From Nelumbo lutea (taxonomy: Eukaryota; Streptophyta; Magnoliopsida; Proteales; Nelumbonaceae), in the NCBI GenBank assembly GCA_022828595.1, contig JAKGHH010000005.1, forward strand, positions 59,577,655 to 59,641,654: 64,000 bases of DNA, in the 5' to 3' direction. Shown in pieces: positions 45,801 through 57,699 of the stretch. The number at the start of each line of letters is the position of its first letter. The stretch's first letter is position 1. The position numbers and the translations under genes were made by a program. A model generated the notes under the pieces. It saw only the letters and a program-made list of their open reading frames with translations. It ran no database searches and was not told where the DNA came from.

Positions 45801-46259
45801 ATTTACAATAATGTTATTAATATTATGACATCAAAATGAGAAAAATCAGAAACAAATAATTCTATATGTTAATTGGGAAAGAGAATAAGCACGAAAGTAC
45901 CCAAATTCATATTGATCTTAGAATCAAGGCTACAATTATGCATATCAATAAGCACTATGGAGACATCCTTATTACATTCTTCACTGCAATCAAACAAAAA
46001 CCCAACTTCCATCATTAACCAATAAAAACTAAGAAGTTGCTTCAAGCCCAGTACTTGAGTAGTGCTAGTAACAATTTAGCGACATTAGAAACAGATCCAC
46101 ATGGAATCAAAATACTATACAAACTTCCTCCCAGAATCCAAGAAACAACAGATGAAGATGCATAGGAACAAATCGCAAGGCTTAACAAATAGACATTCTG
46201 AAAGCCCAAAAATCTTAGACGAACAAAATAACTAAATAATAGATGAACTATTGATTGAA

Positions 46260-46376
46260 AAGATGAACCTTAGCATCTAGGGAAAGCGCTTCCATCCTTT
46301 GCATGTTTTAGAGTACTTTACTCTAGTTTGAACCTCTTTCTTACTCTCGGAGTAGACTTTGATGAAGCTCCCGCCA
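46260..46376 (-). pseudogene. HMG-box (HMGB)-like first exon
   Basis: On the minus strand the ATG just inside the right TIR opens MAGASSKSTPRVRKRFKLE, a stop, then STLKHAKDGSAFPRC and another stop before a GT donor. The MAG-x-RKR start and LK-x-AKDGSAF-x-RC block closely resemble the N-terminus of a plant-specific HMGB protein group (the HMGB6/7-like, nuclear DNA-binding proteins). The HMG box itself would be in later exons and is not found. Two stops make it non-functional. The family call rests on recall of this motif. Confidence 0.55.
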
Positions 46377-46405
46377 TGTTTTGTTCAATAGAGAGACCAA
46401 GATAG

Positions 46406-46407
<2 letters not shown>

Positions 46408-46440
<33 letters not shown>
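46408..46440. repeat. (GA)n microsatellite
   Basis: About 16 AG units next to the right TIR of the 44278-46741 element. Confidence 0.9.
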
Positions 46441-46442
<2 letters not shown>

Positions 46443-46750
46443 CAACGGTGAAAGAGTCAATGACTGTCTCTTTTTGAGTCGATGGAGTTTGAAGGGACAT
46501 TGAAAGAGGAGGAAGAAAATGACAAGGATTACTGTTTTCTTGAACTGATAGAGCTTGGATGAAAGATCAAAGAGTTGCATTCCACATATAGTTGAGCTCA
46601 AGGATAAGAAAAGGATAAATAGGTTGAAGGGAGTTTTTTGGTCGATTTTCAAATGGGGGTATTTCAGTAAAAGTATATAAACTAACTTACAAAGGGTAAA
46701 ATGGACATTTGAAAAAAATGATGCACCGTTTAACATTTTCCATTTGGGTC

Positions 46751-47199
46751 AATAATGGAAGAGAAGTTTTTGTCAAATTCTTTAAAAGTCTAGGGGAGCT
46801 TTTTGTATTTTACCTTTTTTTTCAGAAAAATGTCCAACCAAACACTTTCATTTTTCGAAAAAAGAAAAAAAAGCGCCAAAACCTAAAATGATGCAAAAGA
46901 ACAAAGCTATAGTGTTTTTGAATAGTTTAAACACCCTCAGATTATACATAAGGTTCAGTTTTGAAATAATATAAATACAAATATGTATAGTATAAATACC
47001 CTGTGTCCCTGTGCAATGCACGGGTTTTGTCAAGTAAAGCTAAAGCAAAAGGAGCTAGCTATAACATATGTAATTGGGCCGAGGTGGTTCAAGTTCAATC
47101 CAATCATTAGTTTTCAGTTGTACAAGCTTTGTTATTGTTTATTAAACTGTGTTAATTATTTTAATTAAATTTATTTTTGTTAATTAATCTTAAATAATG

Positions 47200-47235
<36 letters not shown>

Positions 47236-47948
47236 ATTCTACTTCCATATTCTAATAGAATTTATTTTGAATAATTAAATGGAATTCAAATTATCCAAGT
47301 TATAACTTCTGGTATTTTTCAATAATTACTGATAATTTATTGCTAAATAATTCAAACATAAAAATAACTATTAAATTTGGGTAAAACTGAATGATTACTG
47401 ATAATTTCCAGTAATTTGAAATAATTATTGATTATTTGATTTTAATTAAAAGAAAATAACATAAAATTATTGTCAATTTTTGTTAGTTTTCAATAACTAC
47501 TGATAATTTATTGTTAAATAGTTAAAAGAAAATAACAATAATTTATTGGTAATTTCTAATAAATTTGAATAATTATTGATAGTTTATCATTAAATAATGA
47601 AAATAAAATAACATTAATTTACTGTTAACTTTGGGTAAATTTGAATTATCACTATAATTTCTGTTTATTTTCAATTAATTAATTAGGTTAAATTTCTCAC
47701 AACGTATTCAAATAATCCATTTTAGTCGGCTTTTGACCTAAGGCATTGTTGAAACATATATAGAATGTAACATGATTATTCAAAATTGATAAATTAGATT
47801 GTATATTTAGATATGTAATTGAATCTCTCCATTGTGATTTGCAATACCGATAATTTGAACCTTGCTTAGAATATTACATTAATATCCAAAGCATGCCCAT
47901 CTGTCATTCTCTTTTGAAGTTTTCGCCAAACATTTGGCATACCATTTA
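46751..47948. other. AT-rich stretch with diverged minisatellite
   Basis: (AAT)n/(ATT)n at about 47197-47236. From 47310 to 47680 there are several diverged repeats of ATTACTGATAATTTATTG-type words with AAATAAT(T/G)xAAA spacers. No gene. Confidence 0.6.
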
Positions 47949-48290
47949 TCAATACACATAACCTGACATGCTGATGATGCAACAAGCTGAAATCGACAAA
48001 AAGGTGTTCACATTGACATCGGCCTCCATCAGGGCAAGTCGTTGCCCATACACTTCCAATAGCCTTTTACAAAATATCTCCTCCTGATATAAAATGTATA
48101 AGCAGGAAGATATTATCAATGAAAGGTTGTAAAAGACTGTTCGAACGGTCTTTGCCTGACTGAAGCCGAATTCGTTGACTGACACATTATCATGCTTTTG
48201 GTGCTCACTGTGAGTCCTGTTGGTCTCATATTCCTCCCGATTTTGTATTTTCACCATCTGTATCCCGGTCTTTTGTTGGTTGAAGGAAAC
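47949..48290 (-). pseudogene. Unidentified exon-like frame
   Basis: 102-residue open frame with EEIFCKRLLEVYGQRLALME preceded by an acceptor-like TATATCAG. I do not recognise it. Could be two decayed exons of an unknown gene, or chance. Confidence 0.2.
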
Positions 48291-48299
48291 CGCCTACCC

Positions 48300-49960
48300 C
48301 AAAAAATAAGAACCTACTTAATTTTTTGAAGGATGGTTTTGAGTTGAGCTCAGGCTACCTAAGGAGTAAGGGCCAACCCAGTTAGACCCAAACTCATCCC
48401 TGAGCATAAAATCTCAAGCCCATCCGATTCAAAGGCTTGGGTTTGACTCCCCAAGTTGCAGAGCCCTAGCATAACAAAGAGAGAAGAAAAAGAAGCTGAT
48501 GAAGAAGAAGAGAAAGCAGCCGTAGATTACGAAGGCCAAAAGCATTCATGCGAGGGAAACTCCTAATTTTTTTTTTTTTTAATCTCGGGGAAAGTACGTT
48601 TTATGTCAACTTTTAATGTGAAAACTTACTTGAGGATAGTAAACTTTGAAATTTAAATATGTAAAAAATTTCCATCTTATAAAATCTAATAATCTGATTC
48701 TGATGGGGACAAAAATGGTATAAAGATTATGAAGATTGTATTTGAATTTAATTTTTATGACTTTGGTGGAATCTAAGGCAAATATCCATTTTATATAATA
48801 TATAGATTATCATAGCCTTGAATATATTTTATATGGTAAATTATTGAAACCTCCTCTGAAGTTTTTGGTTGTTGATAAAACATCTCTGAGTAATTGCAAT
48901 CATCTCCCATGAACTTTCACACAGTGGCAAGTAGACACCCTTTGACCAAAATGTTTATTTTTCAAGTTTTCTCTGCCTATAAATCCTTACCTCCAACTCT
49001 TCTGATCTCTTTTCTGAAATTGATTTATTTTTCCAAACTGTCCTTCATATCAATCGCTCAAAGGTAAAGTTGAAACATTCATTTCTCTTTTTTTGAATTT
49101 TCATAAATTTTGTATTATTTTTCTCTAAAAATCAGCATCAATAATAACTGCATAGATATTATGAACATTTTTGTCTTTTTTAAAAGATTCTAATATAAAG
49201 GGTTTACTTGTATCATAAATTCAGGGGTGGGGATTCAATTACGAAAGTTTAAGGGGGGTTTCACACACAAAACATACCATTTTCATTTTGCCTCAAACCA
49301 TGAAAAACTTTTTCACTGTATCTGTGCTATGTATTTTTTTTCTTTTATAATTAATAATGGCATTTTCTTGCACATCTAATATAATTAATTAAGTATCCAA
49401 GTAATACTAGACATGCATGAACATTTCAATTTTCTCTGATTTTTATTTAATTTTCTTCCACTTTTGCTTCGATTGCTATTTTTGTAATTGTACGTGGCAT
49501 GACTCAACTGGGATAAAAAGAAAATTGCGGAAAGCCCACCTGTGAAATTATTAGCTTTGCATGGCGAGTTCTTCTAACCAGAAAGGCCGAAACGCGTTAT
49601 GGGCATTTCTGTAATTTTAAGCCATTATAAATCTAAGGAAAGAATTGTTGGGGCGCGTGGTGTGGTGAGTTGGGTTGACGAGTTCTCCTCATCATCCATA
49701 ACCCCCGAAGTTGGTGGTGGAAGAGTATAGGCGAGGGGGAGAGAGAGCGGGACAGAAGGAGAATCTTGAGTAGATGGGTTACGGTCGCCTCTCTCTCCCT
49801 CTCTGCATTTGATAGACGATCTCCGGGCACTGTTTGTGTTCCGGTGGCGTCACAATCGCCGGCAAAATCAGATTCACCATTCACTCTTGAGTGAATGAAT
49901 GAAATATGAATGATAATTTACCTTAGCTCACCGATTCGAACTGGACCCTCCTACGTTGAA
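48300..49960. other. Upstream region and probable leader of the 5-phosphatase gene
   Basis: Mostly AT-rich. 49620-49920 is more GC-rich and pyrimidine/purine-biased, as in a plant 5' leader. No TATA box is certain. Confidence 0.4.
49895..49926 (+). promoter_or_regulatory. Three overlapping upstream ORFs before the 5-phosphatase start
   Basis: ATGs at 49895, 49899 and 49906 open frames of 4, 4 and 6 codons ending at 49909, 49913 and 49926, one in each reading frame. The main ATG follows at 49961. If the leader includes this region, any scanning ribosome meets three short ORFs first. The transcript start is not known. Confidence 0.45.
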
Positions 49961-52900
49961 ATGACCAAAACCAACACTTCCCCTGATAATTCTGTCAAGA
50001 ATGACAAGAAGAAAAAGGTAGTTTTTATTTCTTTTTAGAATTTAATCATTAATTGTTTATTAATCCAATAGTTAATTAACAGTATATACACAGTTTTATT
50101 GCTCCCTTTTTTTTTTGTTTATTGTTACTTTATTCTGATTGAATTAACTTGTCATTAACAATTTTTTATTAATAATATATAAAATCTTTCTGGTCGAAGT
50201 CAATCATTCCAAAGATTTTTGGTTCGAAGTGGCGAAATGGGAGAGACCCAGATGACGATATATTTGAACGAGAGGAAGTTGTTGTTGGTACTGCTTTCCT
50301 CTTCATTCTATCAATTTTTCTTTCATTCTATCCGAAATCTGTAAATCTTTGCATCAAGTTAAGGTGTGATTTCTTAAATCTTTGTTCCGATGATCTTCAT
50401 CTGATGAACAGAGATGGGAAAGAGGATTAAAAACAGGAGGGCAGCCTTCTTGGAGGAGGCTCCTTATTTTATGAGAAAAAGCTTCTCAGGTGAGGGTTAC
50501 AACAAATACATTTTACTAATTAAATGTTTCTTTATATGATCCCTGCAGGATCTGAGATTCTGAATATCTCCTAAAACAATTTTTTTCTTTTATTCATTTC
50601 CTGGGTCGGTTAAAGATTGAAACCCATGACCGTGGTCCGTGGTAGAAACAACCATCGTACCCTTCAGTACAAAAGACAAAAATATTCCCTATCTGCTTGT
50701 CCCAGATAAATTGGCAGCTTACCTACCTTGTTAGAGCTGTGCTCTGATTATTGGTTTGAATTTACCATACAAAGAAAGAATAAAAAAATATAGATATATG
50801 TGTTCCGTCTAGTTCTTGACTCTGGAAAGTGAAATCCATTAGACTTAAAGTACGTAAATTATGGTTTTAGTTCTTCTCTTTTACCTTCAGATAGACAGTC
50901 AAATTCGAGAATTGAGGGGCTGAACCTCTGCAACTTTGAACGCCCAATGGCCCAACCAACTGAAGTTCAATATTTCCGGTATAAGTTGTTGCTATGGTGG
51001 CTTTTCCTTTAAACTTAATTAATTGAGCTGGCCGTGATCCATACTAATCGTGTGCGTGTATGCTCTGAATTGCAGGATATTCGTTGGAACATGGAACGTA
51101 GGAGGTAGGTGTCCTAGTAATGGCATAAACCTTGAAGATTTCTTACAGGTTGAGGGCTCTTCAGACATATATGTTTTGGGGTATGCTAACAACTTCTTCT
51201 TTCAGTAGAAAAATGAGAACAACAGAAGGAAAAAAAACTGGGATGACTACTTGTTATTACTAATAGTTGTTGTTGCTTTAAACGAGTCCAAAGCGCCAAA
51301 TATGGATCAGAGTAATGCAGTTCTCCTCCTCTTTCTGTATTATTTTGTTCAGGTTTCAGGAAATCGTTCCTTTAAATGCAGGAAATGTTTTAGTGATCGA
51401 AGATAATGAACCAGCAGTAAAATGGCTTGCCCTTATATGTCAAGCACTTAACAAACCACGTGATTATTCTAGCTTTTGTGATATGAGCCACAAAAACAGC
51501 AGCAACCACCACTCGAAGGAATCGAAATCCAATGAAGGTCTAAACTTTCAGAAGCCATCACTCAAAGTTCTGAGTAAAAATTATGGAGTGGATAGCAGCC
51601 TTCTTAAGATGTGCAATTGCCCATTGGAGTCGTCGCTCATGGAAAGACGGAGGTTCAGAGACATGAGCGAGAACATAATTCAGAGAACAGGAACGGATGA
51701 TTGTTTGCGCATCCGGTACAACACCCTAGGTGATAATGACATACTTTCAGTTCCACGTGTATCGCCATCACCAAGCAAGGTGAAATATAGACTTATAGCG
51801 AACAAGCAGATGGTGGGTCTCTTCCTTTCCATCTGGGTGAGGAACGATCTGGTTCGGCATATCGGTCATCTCAGAATATCTTGTCTAGGAACAGGGATCA
51901 TGGGCTGCCTCGGCAACAAGGTAACTCAATATATATACTATACACTTAGTAGTTAAGCACGTATTTTAGGCGTAAGATTTTTTTTTTTAATTTTAGATAT
52001 ATCATACTTAAGATATGAATTGAAAATTAACAAAATTAATTATATGATTACAAATAAATATAAATACTTGTAGTAAACGTGCATATGCATTGCAGTGGAA
52101 ACTTTAAATTACAATAATAATAATTATTATTATTATTATTCAATTTTGTATTCCATTTCTATCATAAATAAAAATAAATTTTATTTTAATAATTATTTTT
52201 ATTTAATATGATGAATATATAACATAGAAATGTTTTTGACAAAACTTTATACTTTTCATTTTTTGTGTTCTATCTTTTTTTAAATATTTATTTTTAAGTT
52301 ATGACACCATGGGTTTCTTTGAAAAGTTGGATCATTGACCCACCATTTAAATAAGAAATATTTTGCTTTCAAATAAGTTTTTATACTATTTGATTGGTAA
52401 AACATTTAGATATCGTATATTTCCAATATCATAGTCGAACCCAATTTTTGTATATTCTTTTGATTACATGTACTTTTTTATTATTTTTTAAAGATTTATT
52501 ATTTAACTATCATACTATCGATTCATCCATTTGACCCAAACCACTATCCCACCACCCATAAAGAAAAATAGTATAATTTTAGGTTGACATTAAATTTTTT
52601 ATGGCATTTCCATCATTGATAAAATTATTTGTTATGTATAATATTTATTTTATTTTAATATAATAAATGTATAATATTATAGATGTACCCACTATTTTAA
52701 TTTTTATAAATATATAACATTAGATATTGCTCGAATTTTTCTCTACTTTTTCAATTTTTGTGATTCTTTGTATTTTATATTTTTAAACATTTTTTTATTT
52801 GATTATGACATCATTTCATTTCTAGGTTGATTTTAAATTTGGCATTCCATTTTCATCATTAATAAAAATACTTCTTATTCATACTTATTTTTGTTCAGTA

Positions 52901-55554
52901 TAATGAATATATAATATTATAAACGTGTCCAATTCTTTTGATTTTTTTGTATAACATATTTTACTTATTTTAATTTTTATTATTTAATTATATCGTTATT
53001 TATGAACCCATTTGACCCCAAATAGCTAAATTGCTTACACATTATTGGGAGGGATGAAAATGATTTTGTTTTCAAATTATTTTTAAAATATTTATTTTTA
53101 TATTATTTAAATTAATATTATGGATTTAATTAGTAAATTTAAATGATGAAAAAATATATCTTAAATATAAGATTTAATAAGAGAATATACCTTAGATATG
53201 AGATTTAATAAGAGAGAAATAGGAAAATAGTTTTATTTCCAATTGATTTGAAAATTTACACTTGATTCCGTAATTAATAAAGATATTCTCATTTATCATT
53301 AGTTTTATTGAATCGTTCAAGCCGTCACTTGGCTTTGATTCTGGGTCTAGTTTTATTGATGCTCGCACTTTCGATAAAAAATTGTCTAACCCTGGCAGTT
53401 CAACTATTGACCCCTTCAACCTGGTCACCGCTTATTGGGTCGTAGGTTGCATACTTAATTATGTGCAAATTTTTGGAGGCTATAACTTTACACTCTAGTG
53501 TCCGATTGGGGTGATTTTTTTTTTTATTTTAGGTAACTTTTCAACAAGGGCCTTAGGTGCCTTGCCTAAAAAATCTTTTTTTTGGTTCCAAATTGCAATT
53601 TTTAATATTTTTATAAATAAAAATTTTAAAATTGAATTAAAAAACATAAATAAATTAACATAATACATATTATACACACACACACAGATGATGTGGAGTG
53701 GTTAGACTCGTTTGGCCTTGATGATTGAACCGATGATTTGTGACCCAAAGGCAAAAGCATATTGGTTTTTTAAAACATTGTTTATCATACTTATTATTGT
53801 TTAATATGTCAAATATATGATGTTAAAAATGTTTCCAATTTTTTTCTTTTTATTATTTAATTGTGGCGACATGGATTGAACCATTTGACCAAAAATGGTT
53901 TATTTTCTTACCACTACCTAGATGAAAACACTATTTTTTCAGGTAGATTTTAAAAGTTTTATGTTATTAGAATTATTAATTTATTATGTATGGATTTAAT
54001 TATAGAATTTAATGATGAAAAGAAAGAAAAATGCGTTAAATATATGAATCAATGAAGGTGTGAATGCAAATTAATACCTTAAAACAGAATTTAATGAGAT
54101 ACAATTGAATGTATTGAATATCTTAAAATTACCTCTTTTCAACTCATTTTATATTAATATTAGATTACACTATTTACTCTCATTTTTTATCAATAAATAT
54201 AAATATAAAGGGATAAATTTTGTACTCAAAAAATTCCATAAACATTGATACTTTTTGCCTAAAACCCTTAACTCGTCAAGGTTAAGATTTTATTACCAGT
54301 TTGACTGTTCGCTCTTGCTAGAGGTGCTCAGTTTTCTCACGATGAACTTAATTATGGATAAAGAGATAAATGGGGTTTCTTCACCCCATGTATGTGTCTA
54401 ATGGCAACTGTTTCTTCGATCTGTTCCCTTGTTTTCTTTATGATGAGAACTGAAGTAATAGATTGAACTTAGGATTTAAGGTTGCTGAAACTGGAAAACA
54501 GGACTCTCTACGTTCCACTCACTCATCAACAGGGTGTATATTTATATTGCAGGGTTGTATCTCGATAAGCTTGTCACTGCACCAAACGAGCTTTTGCTTC
54601 GTATGCAGTCACTTGGCTTCAGGAGAGAAGGAGGGAGACGAACTCCGAAGGAACTCTAATGTGGATGAGATCCTTAAGAACACACAATTCCCCAAGATTT
54701 GCAAGAATCCAAGTCGTAGAATCCCTGAAAGAATCATTGATCATGAGTATGTTTATGTGCTTTAGAAATGATGTCAAACTATCCAGCTAATCTTATTGGT
54801 CCTTGTAGTTTCTAACCTGTCATCATTTTGATTTAATGATGATCCAAACATAACAGTCGAGTAATTTGGCTTGGAGATTTAAACTACCGGATGACCCTAA
54901 GCTATGAGGAAACAAAGAGCCTGATGGAGGGCAACGATTGGGATGCCCTCTTAGAGAAGGACCAGGTTTGCATTCTTTCAACACTTTCTCTGTTGACAGC
55001 CCTACACAATATATAGTTGAAGAGTGCTTCTCTAACCCATATGCTCTGCACAGTTGAACATTGAGAGAGAAGCAGGGAGAGTATTTTCAGGGTGGAACGA
55101 GGGAAAGATATTCTTTGCCCCTACTTACAAATACTCCTTCAACTCGGATTCTTATGCTGGGGAAAGCGTTAAATCAAAGAAGAAACGTAGGACTCCTTCA
55201 TGGTACACCTCCCACTTCCCCTTTTGTTTTCTGGTCTCAGTCACAACTCACAAATATACTGGTAGCGCCATAAGGATAAGAGATAGAACCGTGAATAAGA
55301 ATGGCTTATTGATGTATGAACTGAATTCCAGGTGTGATCGGATACTGTGGTACGGCAATGGCTTGGAACAATTATCATACATTCGTGGGGAATCAAGGCT
55401 CTCAGATCATAGGCCAGTATGTGCAGTCTTCCTAGCAGAAGTGGAGATGAAAAGCATACCCACCAACAAGTTCAGGAAGGGATTCTCGACGGCCGCTTCG
55501 AGATTGGAATTTCACGACGTAATACCTCAGAGGCACAGCTTCTATGAGTACTAA
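49961..55554 (+). CDS. Type I inositol polyphosphate 5-phosphatase
   Basis: Spliced CDS join(49961-50017, 50200-50287, 50412-50489, 50891-50978, 51076-51180, 51353-51920, 54553-54746, 54857-54965, 55054-55202, 55332-55554), 552 residues; all introns are GT-AG and phases agree. The catalytic domain runs from VGTWNVGG (about 107) through [14 protein letters not shown] (139-152), [24 protein letters not shown] (motif I, 397-405) and [11 protein letters not shown] (motif II, 477-487) to [10 protein letters not shown] (503-512). All active-site motifs are intact. The family removes the 5-phosphate from soluble or lipid inositol phosphates in the cytosol and controls calcium and phosphoinositide signalling. 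The basic N-terminus ([13 protein letters not shown]) and the Ser/Asn-rich insert in exon 6 fit plant type I members. The first four short exons are the least certain part. Confidence 0.94.
51921..54552 (+). other. Intron 6 of the 5-phosphatase (2632 bp)
   Basis: Very AT-rich. It has at least three diverged repeats of a segment with GACATCATTxCATTT / CATTTGACCC / TAATATxATxAATATATAA words between about 52140 and 54010, suggesting tandem or nested decay of one repeat. A (CA)n tract lies at 53675-53688. No coding sequence. Confidence 0.6.
55203..55331 (+). other. Intron 9 of the 5-phosphatase: 129 bp, frame-neutral and stop-free
   Basis: GTACAC...TTCCAG ends; the length is a multiple of three and the reading frame through it has no stop. 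If retained it would add 43 residues inside the PSWCDRILW motif. Confidence 0.85.
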
Positions 55555-57594
55555 AAAGATAGAGTTCTACTCCTGTATAGTTCTATAGAGAACCAAGTAC
55601 TCCTGTATACCTGCATAAAGTAGACCTGGATACTAATTCCTGGATACTAATTGTTTCCATAAAGTAGACCTTGGTATCTCCCTCTGAAGACTTAAGCGTA
55701 GTGACCGGCATCTCATCATCAATCAGAATCATGTCCTGGTACATGAAGGCCCAACTGTTGAAAGACTTGCGTGATAGAATAGAAGAGAAAACTAGTAGAA
55801 ATTGGCAATTCGCCTGCTTAGGTCAGGGGTAGTACAGTGTATAATGGTATTGGGCTAGTCCAGGTCCAGTTCGGTACTAACATGGGCCTAGGCTGGACTG
55901 CTGGATTTTCAGAGAGAGAGAGAGAGAGAGAGTCATACTATTAAGGCTACTTACTTGCCAAAGTCATCCTAATTGGCATGGCTAGGAGTTCAGATTTGTG
56001 AGACGCGCCTTGTGGGGGAGCCCATATGATACTCCCAGGCCTGCTTTTCAATTATTCAGTAGTGCTGCAAGTTAGGCCGGGTTGACGATCAAGTTAGGGT
56101 TTAGGGTTGGAAAGTGTCAACCAGACTTAACTTCATGTTGGGTTAGGGTACAAGACTCCATTACATGTGCATATATATATAATTATATATTGATCTAGTA
56201 ATTGTTACATATGTCATGATCTCATGTGTGATATATTAGGGATCCATAGTCCCTCTACACAATATCAAGTTATTCAACCATAACCATAACTCCTTAAGCC
56301 TTTAAACCTTTTTTTATTTTAGAAATTACATCCTCCCATCTTTTCCATTTGTCACTTTGACTCGTCGAGGCATTGAGCATAGGCTGTAACTCAGACATTG
56401 AATCAACCATGGCTGTATCTTTACTCTTCACTAGATCAATTTATACTTCATACATGATACCTCTGCTTTGCCCTTCATCCCAACTGCGAAGTGTTAACTG
56501 CGCCCCCAAGTCAACATTATTGCCTTGTTGGGTTTCCCGTTCAATTGTTGTCGTCGGCCCGCCGTTCTCCTCTTATTGCCGCCCAACTGCCCAACAGCTA
56601 ACACTCAAGACTCAGGAGTAAGTTCAGTTCCCTTTTTTTCTTTCATCAATAATGCATTAATGAAAATTTTAAAGATTGAATACAGCTTCAACTACCATTG
56701 GATTGATCGAACTCCATCATTCTTTTGGTTAAATGTTTCAGTCATTCAGCGGAAATTTGCCTGATAGATTGTCTTAATAAACGTACATCAGGATGGGCAT
56801 CACACCGTAAATAGAGAGCATTTTTTATACTGATACTCGTACATCTTTTTGGACTCAATTTTTGTTCACAAGTTGAGGGAGAGAAGGAGGTTGGGGGTTC
56901 AAGATTTAGGGTTGACCTTAATTTGGATTAACCCGGCTTGATTTGCAGCCTTAATATTGAGTTATTACTTTAATTTGAGGTACGCGTTCTGTTGATTTGA
57001 AGCTTAATGATTTGTCAATATCTGATTTTTACTTAGTCCACTGTCTGAACCCTAATTCACCCCAAACACTTGATTATATTGTTTTAATCTTTCTGAAATA
57101 TTAAAAAGCCTAAAAAATTCAAATTTTAGTTCAAAAACCCTTGGATTCACCATTAAATTTGCTCGAAATCAATCTGATGGCCCTGATTAATCCCCATCTA
57201 CACTTTAACCATTAGATCAAACATTACCATTGGATTCAAGACCTCTCAAAATACTTATCCATCAAATTTTAACTCAAAATTCCTCCCTTTACCCTTTCAT
57301 CAAACAAAAAATCCGTTTTTGGCTTAAACACCTACAACTTAGACCCTTTTGATCTTAACAGATCTGAGCTAATCAGACCACACCATAGAATCCTAGACAC
57401 ACTGAAACATCTACTCACAAAACTTCAATTCAAAATTCCCTATTTGTCTCTATCGAATCAAGATTACATTTTGGATCATCTAGTTGATTCAAATTCCCAC
57501 GATCATGACCTTTTAGACCAAATCAGACATCACCATCAGATTCTGGAGTGGTTAGCGACTGTCTTGGGTCTTTATTAGAAAAAAAAAAAAAGGT
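55555..57594. other. 3' flank and non-coding stretch
   Basis: 55600-55670 repeats CTGGATACTAATT and AAAGTAGACCT. (GA)n at 55911-55932. ATATATAT near 56170. No gene recognised. Confidence 0.5.
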
Positions 57595-57695
57595 TTTTAA
57601 TGCAATTTTCAGAGGTCTCCATCACCTCTATTTCCACAATTGATGAGTGGCAATCCATTTCAGCCCAAGTGAATCGTTTTCCAACGCTCTGATCC
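57595..57695 (+). repeat. Diverged direct repeat, copy 1
   Basis: TTTTCAGAGGTCTCCATCACC ... GATGAGTGGCAATCCATTTC matches 59372-59475 (CAGAGGTTTTATCACCTCAA ... GATGGGTGGCAATTCCAAAT). The copies are about 1.78 kb apart. Confidence 0.7.
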
Positions 57696-57699
57696 TCCT

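Larger units (their letters stand above)
44278..46741. mobile_element. Pack-MULE candidate: TIR element carrying two host-gene fragments
   Basis: Terminal inverted repeats of about 300 bp, 44278-44584 and 46441-46741, begin GGAAAATGTTAA. They share TATCCATTTTACCC-like, AAAATACCCCCATTTGAAAA-like and TTCAATGTCCCTTCA blocks. Inside are an LRR-receptor fragment (plus strand) and an HMG-box-protein-like exon (minus strand). No transposase. The nine bases outside the ends (ATTTCTTAC / ATTTGGGTC) match only in part, so the target duplication is not proved. Confidence 0.72.

Noticed and set aside
44269..46750. 9-bp target duplication for the Pack-MULE candidate
   Set aside because: ATTTCTTAC and ATTTGGGTC agree at only five of nine positions.
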